Shown piece by piece: positions 1 to 6,365 of a stretch of DNA of 6,374 nt (position 1 is the stretch's first letter; the number at the start of each line of letters is the position of its first letter). Both the position numbers and the translations under genes were made by a program. Source of the DNA: Elusimicrobiota bacterium (GTDB taxonomy: Bacteria; Elusimicrobiota; Elusimicrobia; JACQJN01); contig JACQJM010000182.1 in NCBI GenBank assembly GCA_016205045.1, forward strand, positions 1-6,374. Reading direction: 5' to 3'. The notes under the pieces are model-generated. The model was not told where the DNA came from. It worked only from the letters and a program-made list of their open reading frames with translations, and ran no database searches.

Positions 1-792
1 GTTGTAGCCGGCCCTAAAGAAAAGGATGCTTAAAGGGATCTCCATGCCTACCTTCCAGGTGTTCTGGTTGGAGTCGGTAAGACCCAGGCCATCATTGCGA
101 TTCTCAAAATCGAGGGCGAAATTAGCGTAACGGGTAATGGCGCCTAAGCCTAAAGTGATGATGGGAGGGACAGGGTCTTCAGAGGCCAGACCCACATCGG
201 GTTTATTGAGGTTGCGGCCTGAGAATCCTAAGCGTAAGTTCTTGGTGACGAAAGCGGTGAGTCCTATATCCAGGCCCAGGGCTCCTTTGGAGTGGCCGTT
301 GGCGAAGACGATCTCATTGGCATAAACAGGGTCATTGGCGATCTCGTAGTTGTGGTAGAGGTAGTTGAGGTTGGCGCCTATGGAGACAGGTCCTAGGAGC
401 ACGCTGGCTCCTCCCATGGCTTGATACTCGGAGAGGAGTCCTGGGGCTCTAAAGAATGTGCCTCCGGCCCCCACCGACCAGCGCCTACCGATGGGGATGC
501 CCAGGGCCAGGTGACCTTCATTGAGGGGTAGGTCTTGGAGTCCCGCGATGGGGCTGCCGTACTCCATGGAGAGTTCGGCACGATCGAGGGTGGCCAACCC
601 AGAGGGGTTGATGAGCAAAGCACAAGCGTCATCGGGCATGGCCACCCCCGCACCTCCCATGGCTTCGGTCTTGATGCATTTGGGGGTGCTTTGAAAACTG
701 GCCCAGGCATGAGAAACGGGAACCACTAATAGAAATAAAACGAATATTCCCCATTCCTTTGCCCGTTTTGAAAATCTTATTCCCTGGCTCAT
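1..792 (-). CDS. PorV/PorQ-family (UPF0164) outer-membrane beta-barrel protein, 3'-truncated by the window edge
   Basis: The reading frame is open from the ATG at 792 to the window edge, giving 264 codons with no stop. Residues 1-31 look like a Sec signal peptide: a basic N-terminus (RFSKRAK), a hydrophobic core (IFVLFLLVVPV) and likely cleavage after SHAWA. The mature part opens with the family signature at about 41-67 (MGGAGVAMPDDACALLINPSG). Alternating beta strands follow, then GLDIGLTAFVTKNLRLGFSG (173-192) with its N-L-G-type turn, PPIITLGLGA, and a late FFRAGYN strand. These are typical of FadL-like barrels in the PorV/PorQ/UPF0164 group. Family members usually run to about 300-350 residues, so only the last strands should be missing. 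In Bacteroidota, PorV binds the C-terminal signal of type IX cargo at the outer membrane; whether this protein does so is inference. The start is fixed by an AGGAGG nine bases upstream. The gene lies downstream of the large protease gene but has its own promoter. Confidence 0.85.
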   Translation of the reverse strand, partial: MSQGIRFSKRAKEWGIFVLFLLVVPVSHAWASFQSTPKCIKTEAMGGAGVAMPDDACALLINPSGLATLDRAELSMEYGSPIAGLQDLPLNEGHLALGIPIGRRWSVGAGGTFFRAPGLLSEYQAMGGASVLLGPVSIGANLNYLYHNYEIANDPVYANEIVFANGHSKGALGLDIGLTAFVTKNLRLGFSGRNLNKPDVGLASEDPVPPIITLGLGAITRYANFALDFENRNDGLGLTDSNQNTWKVGMEIPLSILFFRAGYN

Positions 793-801
793 TTCGCTGT
801 T

Positions 802-807
802 CCTCCT
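802..807 (-). promoter_or_regulatory. Strong Shine-Dalgarno of the PorV-like gene, possibly masked by a hairpin
   Basis: The minus strand reads AGGAGG, then nine bases, then the ATG at 792-790, which fixes the start. GGAGG (806-802) can pair with CCTCT (820-816) across a nine-base loop. This is a weak five-pair stem with one G-U pair that would cover the ribosome binding site. A run of seven C (825-819 on the minus strand) overlaps the 5' arm, so its register could shift. The pairing is seen in the sequence; any regulatory role is a guess. Confidence 0.75.
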
Positions 808-849
808 AGTTTGTTAGAGGGGGGGTTTGATTTATTCATCGTTCCATTT

Positions 850-904
850 ATAGTGTAAAAGATAAACGTGAAGATTGCCTGAAGGAATAATGAAGAATTG
901 GTAA
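850..904 (-). promoter_or_regulatory. Promoter with three 11-bp-spaced direct repeats, driving the PorV-like gene
   Basis: On the minus strand, CTTCA occurs three times at exact 11-bp steps (cores at 895-891, 884-880 and 873-869). Extended heptamers are TTCTTCA, TCCTTCA and ATCTTCA, with four-base spacers. Eleven bases after the last core is TACACT (857-852), a 4/6 match to TATAAT that keeps the key TA...T positions. No TTGACA-like box lies at the -35 spacing. The expected transcription start is near 845, giving a leader of about 53 nt. The layout resembles PhoB/OmpR-family sites, where 7-bp repeats with 4-bp spacers replace the -35 box. A near copy lies at 6311-6365. The cognate regulator is not in the window. 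Confidence 0.65.
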
Positions 905-925
905 CATAAAAAATGCATAAAAATG
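905..925. repeat. Short A-rich tandem repeat upstream of the second promoter
   Basis: CATAAAAAATG (905-915) is followed directly by CATAAAAATG (916-925), between the large gene's stop codon (931-933) and the CTTCA repeat promoter. It sits where an AT-rich UP element or bent DNA could assist RNA polymerase, but it may be only AT-rich spacer. No stem followed by a U-run is visible in 905-930, so there is no evident intrinsic terminator for the large gene. Confidence 0.35.
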
Positions 926-930
926 AGTTT

Positions 931-3900
931 TTATCTCGCCAAAAGCATGGGCACCATTGAGGAAGCCCCGCCATCTTGAAGGGTACTAATCAAATAAAGC
1001 CCTGATTCAGGCAAATTCCCGCTCACGTTCTGTAGGTTAATGACAATGGGCGCATTGCCATTACGGGTAGCTTCTAGGAGTACCGAACCATTCATGCGCA
1101 ATACCTTGGCTTGGCTGACCTCGGGATTGAACAATAGAGATTGGTCATACCCCTGAGCGGGACTGACCAAAAGGGCCTTGACCTTGCCGTCATCGGAGGA
1201 AGATTCTGCCATGTCGTTGACGGTGGTGATTCCCAGGGGAGCGCCATCATTGGATTTGACCAAGGACACCGGTCTTTTTCCTATGCGGGTTATGTTGACG
1301 GTGTTGGAGATTCCTACTTGTCCCGCAGTGTCATAAGCCTTGGCCTGTAGCTGAGCTGTGGAGGTGTACATGGGCCAGGAGAGGGTGATATTGAAAGAGG
1401 CTAGAGGTGGATTTAAAGTCTGACTCATGGCCAGAGAACCATTGGCCCATAGTTCTATCCGGGTGATTCCAATGTTATCGGAACCTGAAATGGTCACCGA
1501 AACAGGAGACTTCACCTTAGATCCATTTAAGGGGGACAGGATGGATGTGGTGGGTGCTGGGTCCGGGCAGGCGGGGGTGGTGACGGGGAGGGTGGCGCTA
1601 AGTCCAGACTCGTTGTTGCTGTTGTCTATGGCTGAGACTTGATAGGAGTAGAGGGTGGAGGGAAGAATGACGGTATCCGTAAACAAATTGTTCGGGACGA
1701 GAACAATATTTAGGAGCTCCCCGTTTCTGAACACATGATATCCTTGGAGTCCGGAACCTCCTGTGTCCGTAGAAGGATTCCAAGCCATCTCCACCCGATC
1801 ACAAGCTGCAGAGGTTAACATCAGTCCGGTGGGGATGGAGGGGGTGGTGTTATCCACCATGAAATAAACCGCCATGGAGGTGGATGTATTTCCCGAACCA
1901 TCCTTGGCTGCTAGTGTCAAGGCATGCGTCCCATCCGGGACTTTGCTCTGAAGGGTATCCCATTCCAGGGTGGGGTTTACGGAGAGAGGCAGGGGAGGCT
2001 TGTAGGTGATTTCTGATCCCAGGTCGTTTCCGTCCAATTTAAATTGTACTGCGGCTACTCCGGTATCATCTACCGCATGGGCCGAGAGAGTGACCGAGCC
2101 TGACAGCATGGCCCCCTCGGAAGGGGATAGGATGGAGGCGGTGGGGGGATTTGAATCTAGGGGGGGAACGTACCACACGATTTTATTGTTGGGATCGTCG
2201 TTGTACGCCTCGCCGGCTCTCTCTCCACCCCAATTCTTCAACACCCACAGAAGTTCCTCATCCCTTCCCTGGACCCTTATGTTGTAAAGAGGAGAGGTGA
2301 CCTTGGAGTTGTTAAAGACCAGGCCGTAGAATGTGGCTCGACTTGTGAGATCTGTGGCGGTGATATAGGTGGCCGTGGAAGAGGTTCCCGGGCCTGCTAA
2401 ATCAAATGTGGAGGAGGAGAGGCTTACCCCTCCCGCTCCCGAAAGCTGGATTCCTCGCTCATCGGTGTTGGTGATGGTGGAGTAGGATAACGTGAAGGCT
2501 CCTGAAGCGATAAATGTATAGTAGGGGGTGGAAGGATCCAGGCGGTCCATGAGAGAGGGGGCGTTGGGTGAACCTATCATGTGGAAGGCGGCGTTAGGAC
2601 CTAGGGTCAATTGAGATCGGCCTCCCTTCCATGTGGGGGCGGACGGTCCCAGAAGTAGTTTTTTCTGGGTGTTGGCATCCTGGGAACCTGCCAGCAGGGC
2701 GAAGTCCATCTGGTCCTCTTCTTGAGCAGGTCCCTCCGTCAGTGTGAGATTGAATTGGGGGTTGGTTGAAGGAAAAGGCTGATTGACGATGGAACCTGTA
2801 AATGTGCCCAAGAGTCCTGAAACAGAGCCTTCCACCCTCCAGGAACTGGCGTCCCGTCGAAGGGTGATGAGTTGGGAGATAGCGCTGGTTTCATAGGTGT
2901 TGGAAACAGAGGCGGAGTGTCCCGACCCTCGCATGAGTTTGGGGATGGTGGCGGTGGAAAGGGTGAGTGCGGAGGCGTAATCCAAGGCCAAGGCTCCCTC
3001 GGAAAGGGTGGTGTCTCCCCACAACCGCAGAATGCCGGATTCTCCATTTTGGTTATAAGACAGGATAGAATTACCCGCCCGATTAAATCCGGTCAGGGAA
3101 ATGCCTGGAGTGGGGTTGAGGCGAACTCCCCTGAGGGTGAGATTTGAGCTGGAGAGAGTATTCAACTGGATCTCCGCTCTGGCGTTGGGCCGAGCGTTTC
3201 CGTTTGAGTCGTATCCTATCCCGCCTTCTACGATCGTGTTCTTTGACGCGTTACTGGTAAAAACACCGTAGGTTGTGTTGGAGTAGAAGTGATTGGCCAA
3301 AAGAATGTTTCCGCTAGAGAGTTGTATCAGTGTCCCGGAATAATTCATGGAGGAGTCGTTGGATGTGAGAATGTTGTTTTGGCTCAAGCCGAGGAAAAGG
3401 CCATAACCTGAGTTAGAGTAAGCATTGTTTAAAACCAGCGTGTTCTCCGAGGACTTATAGAGATTTATGCCGGTTCCCAAATTGAATCCCGACAGGTTGG
3501 ATTTTAATGTATTTTTATCTGACAACTCTCCTAAGTAGATGCCGGTCGAGTTGGAATTGGTCTGGTTCGCTTCTAACAAGTTTTGGGTGGAGTTTCGCAG
3601 CCGGATGCCGGTTTGGTTTGAATCGGCATAGTTTGAAACCAGTGTGTTGGCGGAAGAGTTGTTGAGATAGATGCCGTCATAGAAATTGAGGATGAGCAGA
3701 TTTTGGCTGAGCGTGTTTCCCGAAGCTCCTTCCACGTATATTCCGTAGTTCCCGTCCCTGATGGTGCAGTTGGAGACGGAACCTCTCACTTCTGTTCCAT
3801 CCCATGTGATTCCATATTTGCCTGGCACATCCGCTCCCAGAAAGGCGAACTCGCCATAGGCCAGATTGAATCCTGGGGTGGACTGGGTTAAGTTCCGGAT

Positions 3901-6288
3901 GTAGGATGTGTCGGAGTAAATGTCTGTCCCCGAGGAACGGATCACCACATTGCGTGTCAGGTTGGCCACAACCATTGTGGATAGGGTTATGTGGTTAAAT
4001 TGCAGGGGTTCCGAGAACCCCAGGGTCATGGTGGTGGGGTTGACGGAGATGGAGGTGATGGTCCTGCGCTCGGTTTCAACCCCGTAGCTTGGTCGGGTTT
4101 GGCTGATGGTGATCTTATCCCCTACGGACCACGACGCTTCCATGGCGGGGTCTGACCCCGCCGGGGGGGGAGTTCGTACGGTGATGGAGTTGGTTCCGGC
4201 AGCCGCATCTTGGGTGGCGGTGGTGAGGGATGTTTTGTTGGCTCCTCGAACCGTAAACACACCCCCATTTTGGACCACCAGCCCGTACTGTCCCGGGAAA
4301 GATCCCTGGGCCAAAACTAATGACGTGTGGATGTTGGGAGGGACAGGATCAGTTTCTGTACCCACATCCAAAACTCCACTCGGGTTAACGCTGAGATCTC
4401 CTGCTACCAAAGTAAGCTGGCTGTCCGCGCTGCGGCTAAATCTCAGCGTGCCGTTCAAGGTGGTAATGCTGGCGGTGGCTTGAGGAATGTCTAGGGTGAC
4501 GGTATGCCCGGATTGTATGATCACTCCCAAGCTGGCGGTGGGGACAATTCCCCTATCCCATGTGGTGGGATCGGACCAATTTCCCGAACGAGCGCTTTTT
4601 AATGAATCTAAAACGGTGTAGCGCACCGTGGCGGAACCTACATGGGACAGGTCATAACTGTCCACTCCCTGCAGGGTGACGTCATAGGAGCCGGGTGAGG
4701 CACCCTGAGCGGAGGTGACCGACAGGACGGCACTACCCGATGCCTGCGGGGCTAAATCCAGAAAAGGCGGCGTGGGGGTGGAGGACCAGCCGGGAGGCAG
4801 AACGGTGTTCAAACTAAATCGGGTGGTGGGGCAGAAAGGGGTGTCGTGGTTGGTGAGGGTGACGGAGTAATTGAGGGCTGAGCCGTCCATGCCGAATTGG
4901 TCGGAGGGGGATAAGGTGAGCGTGGGGGTGGAAGGGGTGCAGTTGAAAGCCACCGAGACCGTCACCGAACTGGCGTCATGGCTCAGTTGGGTGATAGTAA
5001 TATCGTTTATGGTGTCGTTAAAACTTCTTTGATCCGCCAGCGCCGCGTCCCAGATGTCCCTTGATTTCCACTGGTCGTAAGTGCGGGTATCCGAGCGAGG
5101 GGTGGTGTCAATGAGTTTTGTCCGGTCGAAAGCGTATTCACCCCAGACATGGATCATGGCGCCGTTGATGTTCCCACTGGGGATGGGAGCATCCAATCCA
5201 ATGGGCTGTCTATACTCCAGATAATAAAACTCGCTGGTGTTGGGTTTTCTGACCTTGAGCGCCTGAATTCCAGACGTGGAAACTTCCAGCGGGGAAATGG
5301 AGTAAATTCCGTTTGCGGTGGCCTCCTGAACGCGCCCCGGGGGAATCCATCCCAAAGCCACCTTGTGAGGGGCGTTAAACTGGCTTTCCGTTTTGTCCAG
5401 CCAACCCATGATGTCCCAGAGATCACCGTACTCATCGTAGGCGCAGTTGGAGTATTCATCCACCGCCTTCGTTCCGCATTGAATCCAGGCCGCGTGATGA
5501 ATGCCGAGGTTATGGCCGAGCTCATGGGCGAACACGAAGGTTTCGTTGTAGCCGTTGTTCCAGGATAAATCTCCTCCCAGGGTGGCCATGCCGCCCCAGG
5601 GGCAAACATTGGTGTGGGGGAAGACGTAGATTTTCTTGGAGTAGTTGTTTAGGTTGACGCCGGCCGCCGTGGCCGCAGTGTTGGCCTCTGTAGCCCATTG
5701 GTACGCGTTGCAACTGGTCCCCAGGGAGGAAGGGATCGTGTACCAGCCGAATACATCCCCCGAGAAAGAAACGGAGCCGAAGGAGGTCTCCTGGTAATAA
5801 TGGTTGACGGAGGCCGATCCCGTAAATAGGGTGGAGCTGATTTGGACCAGGGTAAAGGGGCGGTTGTTAGGATCGTTGCTGAAATTAAGCAGCAACACCA
5901 CGGTCCTGATATCTCCGGTTACGGCGGTTGCGGAGAGTGGGAGCGAGGCCGCTGGCAGGGCCTGAGGTGAATTTGTGGTGAGGCTCGTGGATTCCAATAG
6001 GGAGGACTCCTGGAGTTTTCCGGTCACTGTGACCTGGGCGCCGGAGGTCAAATGGCGGGGAGGCTCCCCATCCATCTGCAGGGTGTATATTTTCCCCCCG
6101 CTTTCGAGGGTGTAGGTCGTGGAGTAGTTTTTATGGATGAAATCATCCGCGATCCCTTGGTAAAACGTGCCGCTCAATGTGGTTGTGTCCGTGGATAGAC
6201 CTGAGGTTGTGGTGGTTTGTGCTTGGGAAATGGATAGGAAACGCAAAAAAATGAAAAAAGCGAGGAGAAGCTTATAACATAAGGACAT
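931..6288 (-). CDS. Giant secreted M11-type metalloprotease / G8 / beta-helix / Ig-FN3 mosaic protein
   Basis: The product has 1785 residues and is predicted to be exported. Numbering is from the ATG at 6288. Residues 1-23 are a signal peptide (core LLLAFFIFL, cleavage SQA|Q). Residues 38-95 look like a small OB-like region often found before M11 domains. The gametolysin-type protease spans about 125-450, with zinc site HELGHNLGIHH (255-265), Met-turn DIM294G and cysteines 193, 229, 271 and 282. A NEW3-like beta domain (452-560) follows, then a G8 module (563-840), beta-helix coils (849-1028), and a second beta-rich region ending in a GEAYNDDPNNKIVW motif (about 1215-1373). Next come Ig-like (1381-1480), FN3 (1483-1572) and Ig-like (1579-1668) domains, and a C-terminal domain (about 1700-1785) ending in SGLYLIS...MLLAR. 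A GTG at 6303 would add five residues. The ATG is preferred because the predicted transcription start is near 6306, which would leave the GTG almost leaderless, and a weak GGGGTGGG precedes the ATG. The substrate is unknown; cleavage of extracellular protein or glycoprotein is inferred. Confidence 0.88.
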   Translation of the reverse strand: MSLCYKLLLAFFIFLRFLSISQAQTTTTSGLSTDTTTLSGTFYQGIADDFIHKNYSTTYTLESGGKIYTLQMDGEPPRHLTSGAQVTVTGKLQESSLLESTSLTTNSPQALPAASLPLSATAVTGDIRTVVLLLNFSNDPNNRPFTLVQISSTLFTGSASVNHYYQETSFGSVSFSGDVFGWYTIPSSLGTSCNAYQWATEANTAATAAGVNLNNYSKKIYVFPHTNVCPWGGMATLGGDLSWNNGYNETFVFAHELGHNLGIHHAAWIQCGTKAVDEYSNCAYDEYGDLWDIMGWLDKTESQFNAPHKVALGWIPPGRVQEATANGIYSISPLEVSTSGIQALKVRKPNTSEFYYLEYRQPIGLDAPIPSGNINGAMIHVWGEYAFDRTKLIDTTPRSDTRTYDQWKSRDIWDAALADQRSFNDTINDITITQLSHDASSVTVSVAFNCTPSTPTLTLSPSDQFGMDGSALNYSVTLTNHDTPFCPTTRFSLNTVLPPGWSSTPTPPFLDLAPQASGSAVLSVTSAQGASPGSYDVTLQGVDSYDLSHVGSATVRYTVLDSLKSARSGNWSDPTTWDRGIVPTASLGVIIQSGHTVTLDIPQATASITTLNGTLRFSRSADSQLTLVAGDLSVNPSGVLDVGTETDPVPPNIHTSLVLAQGSFPGQYGLVVQNGGVFTVRGANKTSLTTATQDAAAGTNSITVRTPPPAGSDPAMEASWSVGDKITISQTRPSYGVETERRTITSISVNPTTMTLGFSEPLQFNHITLSTMVVANLTRNVVIRSSGTDIYSDTSYIRNLTQSTPGFNLAYGEFAFLGADVPGKYGITWDGTEVRGSVSNCTIRDGNYGIYVEGASGNTLSQNLLILNFYDGIYLNNSSANTLVSNYADSNQTGIRLRNSTQNLLEANQTNSNSTGIYLGELSDKNTLKSNLSGFNLGTGINLYKSSENTLVLNNAYSNSGYGLFLGLSQNNILTSNDSSMNYSGTLIQLSSGNILLANHFYSNTTYGVFTSNASKNTIVEGGIGYDSNGNARPNARAEIQLNTLSSSNLTLRGVRLNPTPGISLTGFNRAGNSILSYNQNGESGILRLWGDTTLSEGALALDYASALTLSTATIPKLMRGSGHSASVSNTYETSAISQLITLRRDASSWRVEGSVSGLLGTFTGSIVNQPFPSTNPQFNLTLTEGPAQEEDQMDFALLAGSQDANTQKKLLLGPSAPTWKGGRSQLTLGPNAAFHMIGSPNAPSLMDRLDPSTPYYTFIASGAFTLSYSTITNTDERGIQLSGAGGVSLSSSTFDLAGPGTSSTATYITATDLTSRATFYGLVFNNSKVTSPLYNIRVQGRDEELLWVLKNWGGERAGEAYNDDPNNKIVWYVPPLDSNPPTASILSPSEGAMLSGSVTLSAHAVDDTGVAAVQFKLDGNDLGSEITYKPPLPLSVNPTLEWDTLQSKVPDGTHALTLAAKDGSGNTSTSMAVYFMVDNTTPSIPTGLMLTSAACDRVEMAWNPSTDTGGSGLQGYHVFRNGELLNIVLVPNNLFTDTVILPSTLYSYQVSAIDNSNNESGLSATLPVTTPACPDPAPTTSILSPLNGSKVKSPVSVTISGSDNIGITRIELWANGSLAMSQTLNPPLASFNITLSWPMYTSTAQLQAKAYDTAGQVGISNTVNITRIGKRPVSLVKSNDGAPLGITTVNDMAESSSDDGKVKALLVSPAQGYDQSLLFNPEVSQAKVLRMNGSVLLEATRNGNAPIVINLQNVSGNLPESGLYLISTLQDGGASSMVPMLLAR
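934..1191 (-). other. C-terminal FlgD/T9SS-like sorting or anchoring domain of the large protein (tentative)
   Basis: Residues about 1700-1785. After an acidic, serine-rich linker (ESSSDDGK) comes a small beta domain with LLFNPEVSQAKVLRMNGSVL, INLQNVSGNLPESGLYLIS and a terminal MVPMLLAR. The order of an x-V-x-x-x-N-G strand, a hydrophobic strand, a P-S/E-S-G-L-Y-L turn and a final strand ending in a basic residue recalls FlgD-like Ig domains and type IX C-terminal signals. It does not match either strictly. The PorV-like neighbour makes a sorting role attractive, but that is inference. Confidence 0.45.
3205..3744 (-). repeat. Eight beta-helix coils (PbH1/NosD-like) encoded in the large gene
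   Basis: Residues 849-1028 form about eight imperfect coils of 21-24 residues, starting near 849, 872, 894, 916, 940, 963, 987 and 1008. The pattern is G-I-x-L-x-x-S-S-x-N-T-L-x-x-N-x-x-x-x-N. The repeated asparagines fit the asparagine ladders of right-handed parallel beta-helices (CASH/NosD-type). The coils diverge at the DNA level, so they look old rather than recently expanded. Seven of the eight keep the strand pattern well, and the seventh has lost the leading glycine. Confidence 0.8.
3769..4602 (-). other. G8 module of CEMIP/TMEM2/PKHD1L1 type within the large protein
   Basis: Residues about 563-840. The start, GNWSDPTTWDRGIVPTA, followed by VIIQSGHTVTLD, LNGTLRF and GVLDVGTETDP, follows the G8 pattern of conserved tryptophans and glycines. 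The continuation also matches the region after G8 in animal CEMIP/TMEM2 proteins: a GxFTVRGANKTS strand, SWSVGDKITI, ERRTI, a SEPLQFNH-type turn and LTRNVVI. In animals these proteins act on or bind hyaluronan. In bacteria the role is mostly unknown, and carbohydrate or surface binding here is inference. Confidence 0.7.
4144..4170 (-). other. C8 run followed directly by a perfect 9-bp inverted repeat, inside the large gene
   Basis: In the mRNA sense, eight C (4170-4163) are followed without a gap by an inverted repeat with perfect nine-base GC-rich arms (4162-4154 and 4152-4144) around a single central base. In a real hairpin the innermost pair would open to form the loop. The region encodes TPPPAGSDPA near residues 706-715, just after the G8 core. 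A slip in either direction reaches a stop within about 20 codons (TAG in +1, TAA in -1). The result would be a protein of about 725 residues with the protease and G8 core but no beta-helix or C-terminal domain. The structure is visible; slippage is not shown. Confidence 0.5.
5494..5526 (-). other. Zinc-binding catalytic motif of the M11-type protease domain
   Basis: Residues 255-265 read HELGHNLGIHH, an exact HExxHxxGxxH metzincin signature. The zinc ligands would be His255, His259 and His265, and Glu256 the catalytic base. The downstream DIMG (Met294, codon 5409-5407) supplies the Met-turn 29 residues after the third histidine. Flanking segments such as ETSFGSVSFSGDVFGWYTIP and YYLEYRQPIGLD fit bacterial gametolysin-like (M11) enzymes. 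All catalytic residues are present, so activity is expected. No cysteine lies between the signal peptide and Cys193, so a cysteine-switch propeptide is not evident. Confidence 0.87.
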
Positions 6289-6310
6289 TTGGTTGGAACC
6301 CACCCCGGGA

Positions 6311-6365
6311 ATAGTGTAGGGGATAATGATGAAGATACACTGAAGAAATGATGAAGAATTGGTAA
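6311..6365 (-). promoter_or_regulatory. Promoter with three 11-bp-spaced direct repeats, driving the large mosaic gene
   Basis: CTTCA cores on the minus strand lie at 6356-6352, 6345-6341 and 6334-6330, with heptamers TTCTTCA, TTCTTCA and ATCTTCA and four-base spacers. A -10 TACACT (6318-6313) starts eleven bases after the last core. There is no -35 box at the usual spacing. Transcription would begin near 6306, only about 18 nt before the ATG at 6288, so the leader is very short. The element aligns without gaps to 850-904. Upstream of 6365 only nine bases of the window remain, so further sites cannot be excluded. Confidence 0.65.

Noticed and set aside
393..729. Out-of-frame and antisense open frames over the PorV-like gene
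   Set aside because: They overlap the frame that carries the family signature, signal peptide and SD, and their translations are proline-rich and low in complexity.
850..904. Reading the shared upstream element as a sigma-54 promoter or a mobile-element end
   Set aside because: There is no GG-N10-GC core. The copies are direct, not inverted, relative to both genes, are placed in promoter position, and have no transposase or target duplication nearby.
789..974. Minus-strand 61-codon frame bridging the end of the large gene and the gap
   Set aside because: It crosses the promoter element in another frame, has no SD, and is explained by the AT-rich intergenic DNA.
3205..3744. Repeat-rich region considered as a CRISPR array or DNA satellite
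   Set aside because: The periodicity is at protein level (21-24 residues, open frame throughout) with diverged DNA; it encodes beta-helix coils.
3966..3980. Six-base inverted repeat (CCACAA / TTGTGG, three-base loop) in the large gene
   Set aside because: It is short, internal to coding sequence and not followed by a U-run; repeats of this size are expected by chance.
4106..5568. Plus-strand open frames of 125-139 codons opposite the large gene (4106-4483 and 5149-5568)
   Set aside because: They lie wholly antisense to a gene with clear domains. Their translations show no signal peptide or known motif, and the starts lack convincing ribosome binding sites. They are shadows of a GC-balanced coding strand.
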